Assembly: GCA_002633005.1 (NCBI GenBank)
Contig: NMRA01000241.1
Coordinates: 498,080-562,079 of the forward strand
Direction: 5' to 3'
DNA from: Phoronis australis
Taxonomy: Eukaryota; Phoronida; Phoronidae
DNA: 64,000 nt
Part shown: one piece after another, positions 1 through 13,393 of the stretch
Position numbering within the stretch: position 1 is the stretch's first letter
How the letters are laid out: each line of letters starts with the position of its first letter
Translations under genes and position numbers: made by a program
The notes under the pieces: generated by a model
The model's database searches: none
The model's input: the letters and a program-made list of their open reading frames with translations, nothing else
Told to the model about the DNA's origin: nothing

Positions 1-1387
1 CCTGTACTGCACCATTTTGAAAACCACTGTTTGGTTCATGTTTTGGCTGGAGCTCTTTTTTTTGGTTCTTAAGTAGAGCACCATGTATTCCAAGGTATGA
101 GTGGAATGGACTTCACTAACTGCTTCAAGGGGAAAATAGCTGATGCTAAATGGATTTATTGGAGCTTGAAATTTGAGTCTTTGACTTGAGATAATTTGTA
201 CTTCGTGTGACTAAAAATGTTCACCTCCTCATTTTTGTGATTTTTTAAAACAACAATATTAACTAAACGGCTACTTGTTAAAGCATGTTAGCTGCTAATG
301 ATGAGAAATCGTATGTAATCCAGTGATACCCAAGAATAATAACTGCTTGTCCTCGTATTAACATGTCATGTTATATTTCTGCTTGCCTCTCACAGTAAAC
401 TTGGGTAAGTAGATAGAGCTGTGTTAGGTGTGAAGGTGACATCAAGTTGTAACGGTCCCCTCTTATTACTATTATTATTTAGTTTTGAGTCAACTTCTGA
501 TGGACAGATAGGCTACCTAGAGTCAAATCTTTAAAACGTGTAACATGGTTAGTAAAGAACTGAGTTTGTCATTACTTGACAAAACTTGACCTGACAAAAT
601 GTATTTATGCTGATTTGATTTGATTGGCCATGATTATTTAGATGTTTTGCATATTTTAATATATATGTCTTCAAATTGCTTGTGTGATTTTTGTCATTCC
701 ATAGTCTTAGTTTTGCTTCAAATAAATTGCACAATATAGTATCCAAGCTAATAATGGAATAAATTTTCTCAATCTTTATTTTTTGAGAATTTTCACAACA
801 TAAAATTATACTTTTCCATCCTATTGTGATGAAGAATTCATACAATGCACAACTACCAATCTGTTGTTTGTTTGCCAAAGTAACAAGTCTCTCACAGTTT
901 GCTCTTGTCTCCTGGCAAAATTAAAAATCCAAAGATGTAATGTGTCTTAACTTTTCCCAAGATTTCTGTTTTCTTGTCCACAACTCATTTAACAATCCTT
1001 TTTATGGCAGGGATAAACCTAGTGAGTGTTAACTTTTGCATTGGTATATTTAGTTGTTTTAGTGGATAGTTGTGCCAGAGTATTTTTCATATCACATAAA
1101 TACCTGCTATATTGTCGTTGTCTTAACAACCAGATCTGCTACGTTTAACAGATGGAACAACTTAGGAAGTCTTCATCTTCAGAAGTTGACACATAACAAA
1201 ATCACGCAGAACACTAGTGCTTGTTTTTGCTTTTTGTTAAGTTTTGACAAGAATTACAGTTTGAATCTTCAAAATTTTGTTAAGGGAAGAAATTTTGGAG
1301 TGGTCTGATGAACATTTTATTATTCCAATTGCTGATTATTCCAGCAAGATTCTTTACAAATAAACTAATTCCATAAAAATCATTTGT

Positions 1388-1669
1388 TATGCGCCCACAT
1401 ATTTATATGTGGACGCATTATGCCGTCATCTCTGTCCGTCCGTCCGGGCGGGCGGCGTCTGGCGTCCGGCGTCCGCTGCTCTATCTCCAAAACCCTTTGA
1501 CATACGTTCATGAAATTTGGCACATATGTTCCATTCATGAATGGGACGGCATGTGCGAACTTTCGAATGGATCCGACTACCGGTGTGCCCCCTAGTGGCA
1601 ATTTTAGTTTTTTACGCTTACCTTTGTATCTTCAAAAGTCCTGAACGGATTTTCATGAAATTTGGTATG
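1388..1669 (+). repeat. Interspersed repeat fragment, TGAAATTTGG family
   Basis: Starts with a hairpin-like stretch (a short palindrome around TATATGTGG). A C/G-rich stretch of CGTCC/GTCCG repeats follows, then units with TTCATGAAATTTGG and CCTAGTGGCAATTTT. The same building blocks recur at 42100-42240, 44945-45450 and, reversed, at 15830-17360, so this is a dispersed family. It carries no coding signature. The N run starts inside it. Confidence 0.75.
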
Positions 1670-2380
1670 NNNNNNNNNNNNNNNNNNNNNNNNNNNNNNN
1701 NNNNNNNNNNNNNNNNNNNNNNNNNNNNNNNNNNNNNNNNNNNNNNNNNNNNNNNNNNNNNNNNNNNNNNNNNNNNNNNNNNNNNNNNNNNNNNNNNNNN
1801 NNNNNNNNNNNNNNNNNNNNNNNNNNNNNNNNNNNNNNNNNNNNNNNNNNNNNNNNNNNNNNNNNNNNNNNNNNNNNNNNNNNNNNNNNNNNNNNNNNNN
1901 NNNNNNNNNNNNNNNNNNNNNNNNNNNNNNNNNNNNNNNNNNNNNNNNNNNNNNNNNNNNNNNNNNNNNNNNNNNNNNNNNNNNNNNNNNNNNNNNNNNN
2001 NNNNNNNNNNNNNNNNNNNNNNNNNNNNNNNNNNNNNNNNNNNNNNNNNNNNNNNNNNNNNNNNNNNNNNNNNNNNNNNNNNNNNNNNNNNNNNNNNNNN
2101 NNNNNNNNNNNNNNNNNNNNNNNNNNNNNNNNNNNNNNNNNNNNNNNNNNNNNNNNNNNNNNNNNNNNNNNNNNNNNNNNNNNNNNNNNNNNNNNNNNNN
2201 NNNNNNNNNNNNNNNNNNNNNNNNNNNNNNNNNNNNNNNNNNNNNNNNNNNNNNNNNNNNNNNNNNNNNNNNNNNNNNNNNNNNNNNNNNNNNNNNNNNN
2301 NNNNNNNNNNNNNNNNNNNNNNNNNNNNNNNNNNNNNNNNNNNNNNNNNNNNNNNNNNNNNNNNNNNNNNNNNNNNNNNN
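1670..2380. other. Assembly gap (711 N)
   Basis: Run of N between an interspersed repeat on the left and a 37-bp minisatellite on the right. The gap probably contains more of these repeats that could not be assembled. Confidence 0.99.
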
Positions 2381-2456
2381 AGGTAGGTGTGTGGCCGTTT
2401 AGGGTATGGGCAAGAGTAGGTAGGTGTGTGGCCGTTTAGGGTATGGGCAAGAGTAT
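2381..2456 (+). repeat. 37-bp minisatellite at the gap edge
   Basis: Two full copies of a G/T-rich unit beginning AGGTAGGTGTGTGGCC, at 2381 and 2418. They directly abut the N run, so the true array is probably longer. Confidence 0.85.
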
Positions 2457-3019
2457 GTTGGCATGGGTAGGAGGCATAGCTCATGTGCTGGAGTATATCA
2501 AAAAAAAACATAAAAAGTTCCAGGCATCTAATTTATGGGAACAAACTTGGTTCTTTGTGGCTAGAACTGGTTGAAAGCACATTCGTTCATGTTTATGACA
2601 CTTGGATTGTATTTCCATGTGTAATGTCCGTTATCTTGCGAACACACAAAGTGGTAGTGATAGTAAGGAGTCGTTAGTGAGCACGCAACATGTTTCTAAT
2701 CTTCCATTCCGTATTTGCTGAGTTGGACACTTCTTTGTTTCATTCCCCTTGATTTCATTTTCACCATTGTAATTGTTTGTTCAAGAACAGTCTTGAGAGA
2801 ATGAAACTAAAGAAAGATTTGGTTCAACCATTCATCTCTTAGCCAAATATATGCCCTGGGTGTGTATTATGTATTCTTTCCAGGCGTAAATAAGGATGTA
2901 CCTGTCTGCAGTAATTTCTGTATTTGTCATTCATTTTCTCTCATTTGATCTAATCGCCAATATTTCCCCAGTAACTGCAATGCTTAAGGTAACCTGCTGT
3001 GCTATCGCTTTTCTTGCAG

Positions 3020-6000
3020 GAAAAGGTGCCTGAAGTATCTATGACTCGTGTCATGAAGATGAATGCCCCCGAGTGGCCATACATTGTACTAGGATGTTTT
3101 GCTGCGTGCATCAATGGAGCTGTCATGCCCTGCTTTGCTATTCTCTTTGCCGAAATTCTTGGGGTAAGCGTAACAGGCAGTGAGTAGAATAGGCCGTTTT
3201 GGGTTTTAAATTTTATTGAAGAATCAGTCATTTATTTTCAAAATAATAACGACCTTGATTGATATCTAGCTTACACGGGTGGAATTCAGGAAATTTTATG
3301 TTGTTATGTAGTACAGCTATGTTTGAAACTACAAGGTAATGATGATAATTGTGGGAGGATTTGTGAAGAATATGATCACACATAAACTGTGTCTAAGACT
3401 TGTGTACTCTCACTCTTGCAGGTCTTTACTATTGTGGATAAAAAAGAACAGATGGAGAAAATCGTCTTGTACTCCCTCCTCTTCCTGGCCATAGGTGTCG
3501 CTAACGGTGTCGGCATGTTGCTTCAGACCTCCATGTTTGGATTGTCGGGGGAAAACCTCACTCTTAGGCTTCGCGAGAAGGCATTTAGGGCCATGTTAAG
3601 ACAGGTAGTTATTTGAACACATAGTACGGATAAAGATACGACTATTTTTCTGAATACAAGGCGGTCTTAGTCTTATTAATCAGACAGACACTCTTTTGCA
3701 ATCTGTTTCCATTTTGATAGTAAGCTGCATGATGGTCAGCCATTCATTTATGGTTATCATGCAAGAAAGTTAGGATTTTAGTTTTCAAAAATGTTCTCAG
3801 AGGAAACCAGGTTGGTAATTAAATCAGGCTTTGTTTTCTATTTCATGAGAAGAAGAGATGATGCCACTTGGTCCTACTACGGTGCATAATTAAGCTTGGC
3901 TCGTACTATGGTGCATAATTAAGCTTGGCTCCTACTATGGTGCATAATTAAGCTTGGCTCCTCCTGATATTCTGTCAGAAAAATTACACTGTGTTGTATT
4001 GCTTTAACTTGTTGAAATGAGTTATTCATGTAAATGTCTTCATGAAACTCAGATAGGGAATTTGTGTGTATCAATTCTAATCAAGTGACTCGTACACTAC
4101 TGCTGTTGCGAAATTGACAATACTGTTGACAATGGTTCTTTTGCTATGCAGAATATTGAATACTTTGATGACTCGGCCAACAACACGGGAGCTCTGACCA
4201 CACGACTGGCAACAGAAGCATCTGCTGTTCAAGGGGTGAGATAAGTTACCGCATGACTTGTGTAGACATGATATTTAAAGCCCTATAAAACAAACAAGAC
4301 ATTGGCACCCTTTCATAATACTTTGTCTTATCGTGTTTGAATTTCTTATGGAAGAGTTATGAGTAAGACTATGCTCATTGATGACTTATGGGTAAGACTG
4401 TCTTCACTGATGACTTAGGGGTAAGGCTGTCTTCTCTGATGACTTATGGGTAAGGCTGTCTTCTCTGATGACTTAGGGGTAAGGCTGTCTTCTCTGATAA
4501 TTTATGGGTAAGGCTGTCTTCTCTGATGACTTATGGGTAAGCCTATCCTCACTGACAATTGTTTGCCTTTCACGTGTTTTTAATGATAATGTCCATTCAT
4601 TTCAGGAGCTTCTTTCTAGGTGAGGCATAATAACTTAAGAGCAAGCCTTTCTTTAGTGTCAGCCATGTGCCCTTACACAATTACAGTATCAGACGTGTGT
4701 GTCTGTACAAGAACAATGTCGCCTGTGTTTCCACAAAATTATAAATAACAATGTCCATTTGTTTTAGGCCACTGGCACCAGGATTGGTGGAATGATCCAG
4801 AACCTTGCCAACATTGGCGTGGCACTAGTGATTGCATTTGTCTACAGCTGGCGCCTCACCTTGGTCATTCTGGCCTTCATGCCATTCATGGTCGTTGCGG
4901 GCTTTGTGGAGATGAAGATCTTCGCCGGAGCTGCAGCAAAAGACAAGGAAGAGCTAGAGGAGGCTGGGAAGGTCAGTAGACATGGAGTGACAGTTAACGA
5001 GACATGACTGGTTTTACCTACGAAAAACACATTTTTGGGATTCTTGAATGGGATAGACTTCTTGAAGTCAATAGTTTTGAATAGATATATGAAAAACAAA
5101 ATACGTTGTCTTTTGTGATTTTATTGCAAATTTTCAATTCACGCCGTTGTCTACCAGATCGTTGCTCAATTCTAAGCCGGTGACTACTTTTTGTATGTGC
5201 TTAAAGCACTCTGCTTTTTAGCTCGCGTGACTTGGCTCTACGGTAGAGAGTTCAGCTACTTCTACGAAGCTAATGACTTTGATTCAGCGCTTCTGCTTAT
5301 TTTTGTAAAATAACTTTTTTCGTCCAGAATGCCACTTGAGCTGTATGTGTGCACATAATAGTCTCTGTACCAGGATGTGAGATTAGCTTTATTTCAAGTT
5401 TGGCACTTGCACCAAAGTGAACAAAACTATGAATGAGCTATGGCTGGAGTGTTCAATAGATGCTGACGTGTTCTCAATTTAAGATTATTTAAATTAGCCA
5501 CTAAGAATCGATGAAAGCTCTCAGAAAACCTCCAGTTCAACACATACTCATGTTCATGGCAAAACATTATCTCTCGGGGCTAGGATATTCTTTCTGACGG
5601 TTATTCTTTTTTCCAGCTCGCTGTGGAGTCCATTGGAAACATTCGAACTGTTGCATCTCTTGTGAAAGAGGGCATGTTTTACAGGCTGTTTATGGACAAG
5701 CTGGCTGCTCCATTTAGGTAATGTGACTTGTCTCTGCTATAATCTCCCATATTGAAGCTTTTAAAACACTATGGTATGTCTTGACCTGTTTAGCACACAA
5801 GATGGTAGAAAAGAGAATTTTTATTTTATCAACAAAATAATGCATTAGGGATTATTGTTAAATAGGATAGACTTATAGATATTACTGGCTTTGGCCAGAG
5901 CTGTATTACAGCAAAATTTCTTTCTTTTTATGATTTCATGTGAAATTGTGGATTCTGAATGTTGGTTTCCAGCCATTGGTTAGAATTACGTGAAATTGAG

Positions 6001-9000
6001 GCAGATGACCTTATCACTTTTGAAAATACTTGCCTTTGGGTACTTTTCACATTGGCTGTTGGCTCTATTAGCAAAGTGTCAGACTGAGACCACTTACGTT
6101 TTGGATTCAAATCGATCTAAGTGCACTGATCCCAAATTACCAGTAGTGTTATTTTGAGAAGTGTCGAGGTCATGATTACCCATCTAACATGAGTTGTTCT
6201 CAATACTTGTCATCAAGCATACGTTTTAGATATGCGAGACGTAAGGTGGGCTGCATTTGGGTAGCACTTTTGTCCGTAGTAACTGAAAATTGTTTCCATC
6301 AGTTATTTTTTGTACTCTGCCTCATATTTTTTTCAAAGTTAGTCAATTTTGATCTGATTTGCAAAAGCCATCTAAATGATTCCAAACACTGGTATTCAGT
6401 AATATTCCAACTTTGAGCCTTGGTTGTCGATATGTTCTCTACAGTTCTACAAAAGGTGCAATGAACCAACGCTTTCTGCCAAAAAACAACTTTGATTTAT
6501 TTGTAAAATAATGATAATCAGGGAAGGGGCTGGACGCACACTGTGACTTTTCAAACAAAGATGACATTACTCGGAAGACATGTGCGCTTTTGAATAAAGC
6601 GGTTTATATAGTTCTTGCTTGCTTTTGGATGAAACTGTTGTCTTGGTTACAGGGGTAACTTGAAGAAAGCACAGTTGATGGGCTTTGCCTTTGGCTTCTC
6701 TCAGTGTGTCATGTTCTTTGCGTATGCAGCTGCGTTTACCTACGGTGCTTGGCTGATTCAGGAGAGTGGGAAGAGTCCAGATGATGACCTCGATGTGGAC
6801 TTCACTTCTGTAATGAAGTAGGTTGAAGTCAAAGCAGTAACGATTAATTGTGACGAATAGCATTGCTTCGGTCTTTGTGCTCTGGACTCAGTTATGAGGT
6901 GAACAATTCTGTTGTCACTGTTTAGTTCACAGGTGTGCCCATGTCTGGTAAGTTGGGTTATTTTAAGAGCAGCTATTTTTAGAACAGCTATTTTTAGAAC
7001 ATCATGTCAGAAATAATAAACTACTTGTTGTGACCAGGGTCGGTACGGGAGGAAACCAAAAAGCAAGCCAACAACCCATGTGTAATTATCTAATAAAATA
7101 TCTGAAATTACAAACTATCTGGCCCTCTATGGGTCATGGATGACAGTTCTACAAAACAGTCGTATTTATCTACTCATTTGAAGCAGAAATAAACTAAACA
7201 CATCTTCCATCACAAAATAAATAAATTTTGATTTAGGCCGCGTTCCATTTTGAAATTGGACTGAGTTGTTCTTCAGACAGATTAGAAGAGGGTTGTGTTA
7301 GGATGGGGGTGTTAAGGTTTGGAGAGAGTTGATAGTTTGTTATTAGAAGAGGGTGGTGTTAGGATGGGGGTGTTAGGGCCTGGAGAGAGCTGATAGTTTG
7401 TTATTAGAGGAGGGTGGTGTTAGGATGGGGGTGTTAAGGTTTGGAGAGAGTTGATAGTTTGTTATTAGAAGAGGGTGGTGTTAGGATGGGGGTGTTAGGG
7501 CTTGGAGAGAGTTGATAGTTTGTTATTAGAGGAGGGTGGTGTTAGGATGGGGGTGTTAGGGTTTGGAGAGAGTTGAAATTTTGTTATTAGGCTGTGAAGT
7601 TTGGCGTCTCATGGTGTGTCATTCTGGTGTGATCTCATGGTGTGTTGTTCTGTGTTCAGTGTGATCTCATGGTGTGTCGTTCTGTGGGTCAAGAGTGATC
7701 TCAAGGAATTGTGTACTGTCAGTTCTTTGGAAACACAGAAATCACTTGTCTCCTGATTAAAGAACAAAATTAATGAAAATCAGTTATATAGCAGTGTGTG
7801 GTCTATATCAAAAGTACACTTCTCTGATGGAACGCGAATCTAAATTTTAAAGTTGAAAGTGGGACATTTGGGCTTTAAGAGAAATTTCATGGAAGGTAGC
7901 TTGTAAGAATGATTTTAGGGTAAGTTCATGAAATTCTAAATGACAATGATGGATATTGGAAGTAATTGGATTGTGTAATTTTACTTACATTAACAGTGTT
8001 CTCCAGTGTTTCTCATTACTTTGAGTGAAAGATGTAAGTACTTTGAAAGTACCAAGATGTGGAAAATGACATTGTCTTATTGTCTTGCCTGCTTATGGAC
8101 CTGTTATGGAGAGGTATCTTTACACGGATAGTAGTTACAGTATGTCGTACTGAAGTCGCAATTCTCGCTACACCATGACAGTACTGTGGTTATCTCCCTT
8201 GCATAATCTCTTAATGTCCTCTTCACAGGGTCTTTTCAGCCATCATCTTTGGCGCCATGGCCCTGGGCCAAGCATCGTCGTTTGCTCCTGACTATGGAAA
8301 GGCCAAGGCTGCTGCCGATCAGATCTTCTTCTTAATGGATTCAGTCCCATCCATCGATGCCTACTCTCAGGAGGGCGAGGTCAAGGTGAGTAATGCCTTG
8401 AGGAGGGTCACAGGCCTGAGGCTGAGGTGAAGGTGAATGTTGCCCCAGGTATAGTCACAGGCCTGAGGGCGATGTCAAGGTGAACTTCATCCCAGGGAGA
8501 GTCACAAGCCCACCATTGTGGTGCCACTGTGTTAACGAGTTATTTGGCAAGGTGGACATTCTTATTGAAATGTTTAAATTACACTTTGGCGTTATGTGAG
8601 TTACATATTGGTTACCAGAAGCACTTGGTTGTTGAAAATGTTTTAAATCATGTAAACAGTTTTGCAGAGTTTTTATCCATTTGATTGCTCTGTTTTGCTT
8701 CCTGTCACAATGTATTGACCAATGTATTGACCAATGTATTGACCAATCCAGAGTTAAAGTATGCTGGTTTAACTGAATCACCAATTTCAACACATTCCAT
8801 AAAAATGATTTTCAGCGCAAGTGCAAATGCAGGAAACATTATTTTGAAAGCAGTGCCCCGTTGTCGAAATGTTTTTTTTTGTTTACTAAATGAATATCGT
8901 GTAGCAGTAAACTGGTAACTTGGAAGCATTCAAGAAAAAACAGATAGTTTGTGTCAAGGATCAGAATTGGTTTCAGCTTTTAGGATGTGGGCATTTAGAG

Positions 9001-12000
9001 TGAGCCTATGTGTGATGTTGCTATTGCATCTTAGATAAACAAGTGTATGTTATTAATAAGTGTATGTTATTAAAATGTATCGTGTTTTCAAACATGGTCA
9101 GTTTCCCTGTGTGTCAGATAATGTTGAACTGCACCTTCATACAAAACTGTTGGTAATTGTAGAGCAAGACAGACGGTAATATTGAGTTCAAAGACATCCA
9201 TTTCCGTTACCCGACGCGTCCTGGTGTTCCCATCTTGCGTGGTCTCAACGTGTCTGTCTCTGCTGGAGAGACCTTGGCCCTGGTTGGCTCTAGTGGATGT
9301 GGAAAGTCGACCAGTGTTGCGCTTACTGAGCGCTTCTACGATCCTTGCGCTGGTCACGTGGTGCGTTAGATGTAAAATGATGAATGCATTGTTGTCATTT
9401 TCCAGATCTTGTCAGTTAAAGATACAGGAATTCTAAGGAATAAAAATTCAGAACGTTGATTTGAAGGCATTGCATGTGCTGGTTATGAAGAATGTAGTGG
9501 AGTTAGCCTTATGTGGGAGTGTCCATCAACAATAATTTATTAATATATCTTTTTCAGTGAGGCGTGGAAATATGTTGCGAACAGTTTGTCCTGTCAGTAC
9601 GTCATTCTTTTTGGTCACATCACGTGACCTTATGAATATAAGTCCAAAAAGATTTCTGCCCCCGACCGGGACTCGAACCCAGGACCTTCTGCTAATCGTG
9701 CAGACGCTTTCGCCACTGAGCCATCGGGACCATTGGTCAAACACAGAAATCCAATAAGACAGTGGGCATCTCACCCTTGATCTCCATTGATTGTATAAAT
9801 ATATTTGTGTTTTACCAGTGGTCCTCATGGCTCTGTGGCTAGAGCGTCTGCACAGTTAGCAGAAGGTCCTGGGTTGGAGTGATGTCACCAAAAAAGATGG
9901 CGGGCTGACAGGACAAAATGTTCGCAACAATAATCTAGTGGAGTTAGCAGTATGTGGCAGTGTCTGTCAACAATAGTCTAATGGAAGTAGTCTTATGTGG
10001 TAGTATCCATCAACAATAATCTAGTGGAGTTAGCAGTATGTGGGAGGGTTAGTCAACAATACCAAATGAATTAACAGTGAGTGCTGCCCTAAAATGTCAA
10101 AACTTCTTGAAATCTGAGCCTTTGGTCAGCAAATTATTTTATATATATTGAGTTAACACGCTGTTCCATTTGTATTTGAAGACCTAATTGATGGAAGTCT
10201 GATGTTGTGTAATTTTCCCAAGCAAGATGAAGTGCCGGACTATTGTATTGCACATATATGTGCTGCAACACCAGTATTATGGATTAGTTTACTGTCATGA
10301 GATTAGAACAGTCGTACAATTTGACACGAGACTGCACTGACATCAATTAGAGACATTTGTCTATTAAAGCCTATCTTGAATGGTAACACTTGTACATTTG
10401 GATCCTACAGTATATTAAGAGCATTGCTTTGAGCCCACTAGTTCCATAAATTGTCAAATGTAACAAACTGTTAGGCGTATTGGTTTGCTTTTGTCTATGA
10501 TTGCGAGAATCACCTTTTAATTCAGACAGCTGCGAATAACACCCGCACGTAATGATGTTCTATTCAGGCCCCTATTCAGTAGACTATTATCGCCTTTTGT
10601 TGTTTGTGCAGGGATCTCGCGGTTACGCAATAAAGCACGAAAAGGTGACTTCACTTATCCTTTGACGGGCCTACTTTTGCGTGCTTAAACTCGCGTTTTC
10701 TTATTTTGCTAAGGCTTTGCTAGGAGTACCTGGTTAGCCCAATACATCTAAAATAACAAAATTCCACTGAAGTTAGGCGTTAAGAGCGTTAAGACTGCAC
10801 TGCCATCAGCTAGAGAGTTATCTATCAAGAGAGTAAATTATACATGCAGCATTTTATTTAACCTAAATATTTTGTTAAAGGATGTTAGGATCAAATAATA
10901 CTGCATGGTTAATGGTGTGACCTGAAGGGTAAAGGTCATAGTTGACTACTGACAAACAGTACTGGGTGAATCAAATGTTGTGTGCCTTTCTGTAGATCCT
11001 ATATTACTCATGGAGTAGAGGCGAAGTCACTGATTTTATGCCCATTCCATTTCTTTGACTATATTTAGATGCTGGATGGTAGTGACTTGAAAAATCTCAA
11101 CGTGAGTTGGCTGAGGTCACAGGTTGGCATCGTGTCGCAGGAACCCATGCTGTTTGACCGCAGTATCCGTGACAACATCGCTTATGGTGACAACTCTCGG
11201 GACATACCAATGGCTGACATCATAGAGGCAGCACGCAATGCCAACATCCATAGCTTCATTGAGAACTTGCCAAATGTAAGTTGAAGTGCTGGTGGTTCGT
11301 AGGAGTCGTGTGGGGGGGGCTTTGTAGGGGGAGGGGGGTTTGTAGGTCTGGTCTTGAAGATCTGCGAGCACTGATATGGAACATTTCTGGAAGTTGGTTG
11401 TCAAATTCATGAACAAACTAGCAGTTACATTATTATTTCTTGACTTGGAAAATAGTACATTGTTGACATCATAAATAAGTGTGAGATCACACAAAATGTA
11501 ATATGCTTAGTAAATGACATAACTTTGTTGTTATCTTGGTGTGAAGCGAGTATGAACATTGTTGTATGTCATCCGTGTATGAGCTGGGCCGCTGGTCCGT
11601 GTATGAGCTGGGCCACTGGTCCGTGTATGAGCTGGGCCGCTGGTGTGAAATATAAAGAAACTGTGTCACCTTCAGCTCGTACGTGACCTAAACTGTATGT
11701 GCTCATATTACATTGCTTAAAGTGTATGTGTTCGTAATACAGGGCTACGAGACGAGTGTAGGAGACAAGGGCACCCAGCTATCTGGTGGTCAGAAGCAAC
11801 GCATTGCTATCGCTCGGGCTCTAGTGAGGAACCCCAAGATACTCCTACTTGATGAGGCTACCTCGGCCCTCGATACTGAGAGTGAAAGGGTAGGTCTTAG
11901 CTGGAAAGTGCCACGCAATGTATCACTTCATAACATTCCTTTGCGCATCCTGCCAACTTCTGCATTTGGATTTTTGTATATGCTTCCGTAGAAGCAAAGT

Positions 12001-13393
12001 AAGCACGGTAAAACATTCACTTATCTGATCACATCACTTTGAAAGATTTTGTCTGAGTTCTTTAAAATCTAACTTATCTGAAGGGCTATGTGCATCGACT
12101 ACTCCACAACCTAAAAGAAAGCAAACAAAATGACGCCTTATTCTGCGTCCTAACAGTTGAGTGCAAACGGAACAAAATACTGTGATGGTTCAGTATAAGC
12201 GAAATTCACCGTCGTAGCAGTCATTTGTCATGACAGGTAATTTAAGTGAAGTGGAAAAGTTAATATAATATGTACTATTCCTTTAATTTGTATCTAATCA
12301 GTTGTAAACAAACTTGGTGTTATATTTAAAAGATTCACTGGGCCACTGTTACAGTACTTAGGACCCTCACTGCCACATTACTGCAAAAGAGAGTTTTTCC
12401 CCCGCTATTGGAATTTGACACAGTTAAAAACTGATTCATGTACACATGTTGTACAACATGTAATTACATTTTTGCCTGAATTTCACATCGTTTGAAATTT
12501 TTGATACCTGTTCTGCTGTTTACAACACCAGCTCGTTGACCTAGGCTTTCTCTTTGATGTGTAATAAGCAGCCACTTTCATCAGTAACGAGTCTCAATTC
12601 TGCATGAATATGTAGCGGGATTGCATTTTTTATACATTCATGTTTTTATGATATAATTTCCAAATGCAAGGTGTCAAAAATGTTTGGATGAACAAAATCA
12701 GAACACTAGCGTTTGGGAAAATTTTGCCGTTCTTGATCTGAAACAGAGGTTGGTTGGGTTACTTACTTTGAATTTATTCACTGTTTGGTGTCTTTCCACC
12801 CATCCTTCCGTGAAGTTATTCATAGATAAATTTGAATGAAGAATAATTGTGTTTATACTCCATGATTTGTGTCTTGAATTTGTTAAGGTGTGACAACACC
12901 TAGTAATAATGTTATCCGTCTTTGGTATGCACAATCAAACGGTATGTTCCGAAGCCCAGCATATAGCACATTAAGGCAGTGAATTAATAATATACGGTGT
13001 TTGTGCTTGTGATAATAGTAAGGATGCTGGTCGTGGGTACTCTTATGGTTGGGCTTGTGATAATAGTAAGGATACTGGTCGTGGGTACTCTTCTTATGTT
13101 TTGGGCTTGTGAAAGTAGTAAGGGTGCTGGTCATGGGTACTCTTCTTTGGTTTTATGCCTGCTTGATTTTTGTGACATTTTTCTATTGTTAGATTGTTCA
13201 AGAGGCATTGGACAAAGCGCGGGAAGGACGCACATCCATTGTCATCGCTCACCGCCTGTCCACCATTCAGAATGCCGACAAGATCGCTGTCATTCACCGT
13301 GGCAAAGTAGCCGAGATCGGCACACACAGCCAACTGTTGGCTAAGCAGGGTCTCTACTATAAACTGAATAATGCCCAGTTGTTCCAGAAATAG
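3020..13393 (+). CDS. ABCB-family full transporter (P-glycoprotein/MDR-like), 3' half: TMD2 and NBD2
   Basis: ATP-driven efflux pump of the plasma membrane, by family. Eleven exons with GT-AG borders are visible: 3020-3163, 3422-3604, 4152-4235, 4768-4971, 5617-5717, 6653-6817, 8229-8385, 9163-9360, 11069-11275, 11743-11889 and 13193-13393 (TAG). They join in frame to 596 residues, matching the second half of ABCB1-type proteins. Exons 1-7 carry the second membrane domain (hydrophobic runs such as [13 protein letters not shown] and [15 protein letters not shown]). Exons 8-11 carry the ATPase: Walker [11 protein letters not shown]-loop VSQEP, signature LSGGQ, Walker [13 protein letters not shown] and H-loop IVIAHRLST. 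All catalytic motifs are intact, so this half looks functional. The linker and first half must lie left of the window, so 3020 is an exon start and not the gene start. Sequence alone does not separate ABCB1, ABCB4 and ABCB11-type paralogues. Confidence 0.95.
3873..3960 (+). repeat. 29-bp minisatellite, 3 copies (ABCB intron)
   Basis: The core GGTGCATAATTAAGCTTGG recurs at 3881, 3910 and 3939. It lies in the intron between the second and third visible ABCB exons. Confidence 0.9.
4357..4555 (+). repeat. 29-bp minisatellite with a donor-like motif in each unit
   Basis: About six copies of a unit built on GACTTATGGGTAAGGC and CTGTCTTCTCTGAT. Most units contain GGGTAAG, a good match to a 5' splice-site consensus. 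They lie 120 bp beyond the end of the exon that stops at 4235. Confidence 0.9.
7281..7590 (+). repeat. 61-bp minisatellite, 5 copies (ABCB intron)
   Basis: G-rich unit starting ATTAGAAGAGGGTGGTG at 7281, 7342, 7403, 7464 and 7525. Neighbouring copies differ at few positions, which suggests recent expansion or homogenisation. Shorter TCTCATGGTGTGT repeats follow it up to about 7690. Confidence 0.9.
8708..8747 (+). repeat. 12-bp tandem repeat, 3 copies
   Basis: Unit CAATGTATTGAC, three perfect copies, in the ABCB intron between 8385 and 9163. Confidence 0.9.
9573..9750 (-). repeat. tRNA-derived SINE (reverse orientation)
   Basis: The reverse strand reads like a tRNA head. It has an A box (TGGCTCAGTGG), a 5-bp anticodon stem TCTGC/GCAGA around a 7-nt loop, and a B box GGTTCGAGTCC. 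Position 33 of the loop is C instead of T, and the acceptor stem does not close cleanly. A tail with GACAGGACAAACTG and GTTCGCAAC is shared with a second copy 50 bp away. This is therefore a SINE and not a working tRNA gene. Confidence 0.8.
9803..9932 (+). repeat. tRNA-derived SINE (forward, degraded)
   Basis: Same order of blocks as the reverse copy at 9573-9750: an ACCAGTGGTCC leader, an A-box-like TGGCTCTGTGG, CGTCTGCAC, a decayed B box GGTTGGAGT, then GACAGGACAAAATG. The two copies form an inverted pair. Confidence 0.75.
11572..11644 (+). repeat. 24-bp minisatellite, 3 copies
   Basis: The CCGTGTATGAGCTGGGCC core recurs at 11573, 11597 and 11621. It lies in the intron between the Q-loop exon and the signature exon of the ABCB gene. 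Confidence 0.9.
13001..13150 (+). repeat. 48-52 bp minisatellite, 3 copies
   Basis: Copies of CTTGTGATAATAGTAAGG begin at 13006, 13054 and (variant) 13106. The array ends about 45 bp before the acceptor of the last ABCB exon (13193). Confidence 0.85.

Larger units (their letters stand above)
1..3019 (+). other. Probable ABCB intron, upstream part; no exon seen
   Basis: AT-rich sequence in which I find no exon matching an ABCB linker or NBD1. It holds an interspersed-repeat fragment (1388-1669), a 711-bp run of N and a short minisatellite. The ORFs present, including those that cross the N run, have no protein-like features. An exon could be hidden in the gap. Confidence 0.6.

Noticed and set aside
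1541-2511. ORFs crossing the N run
   Set aside because: Translated N only; no support as genes.
9655-9735. tRNA-Ile(GAT) gene on the - strand
   Set aside because: T33 is missing, the acceptor stem does not pair well, and a SINE tail with a second copy is present.
12698-13134. - strand ORFs opposite the last ABCB intron
   Set aside because: Shadows of AT-rich intron and of the 48-bp repeat.
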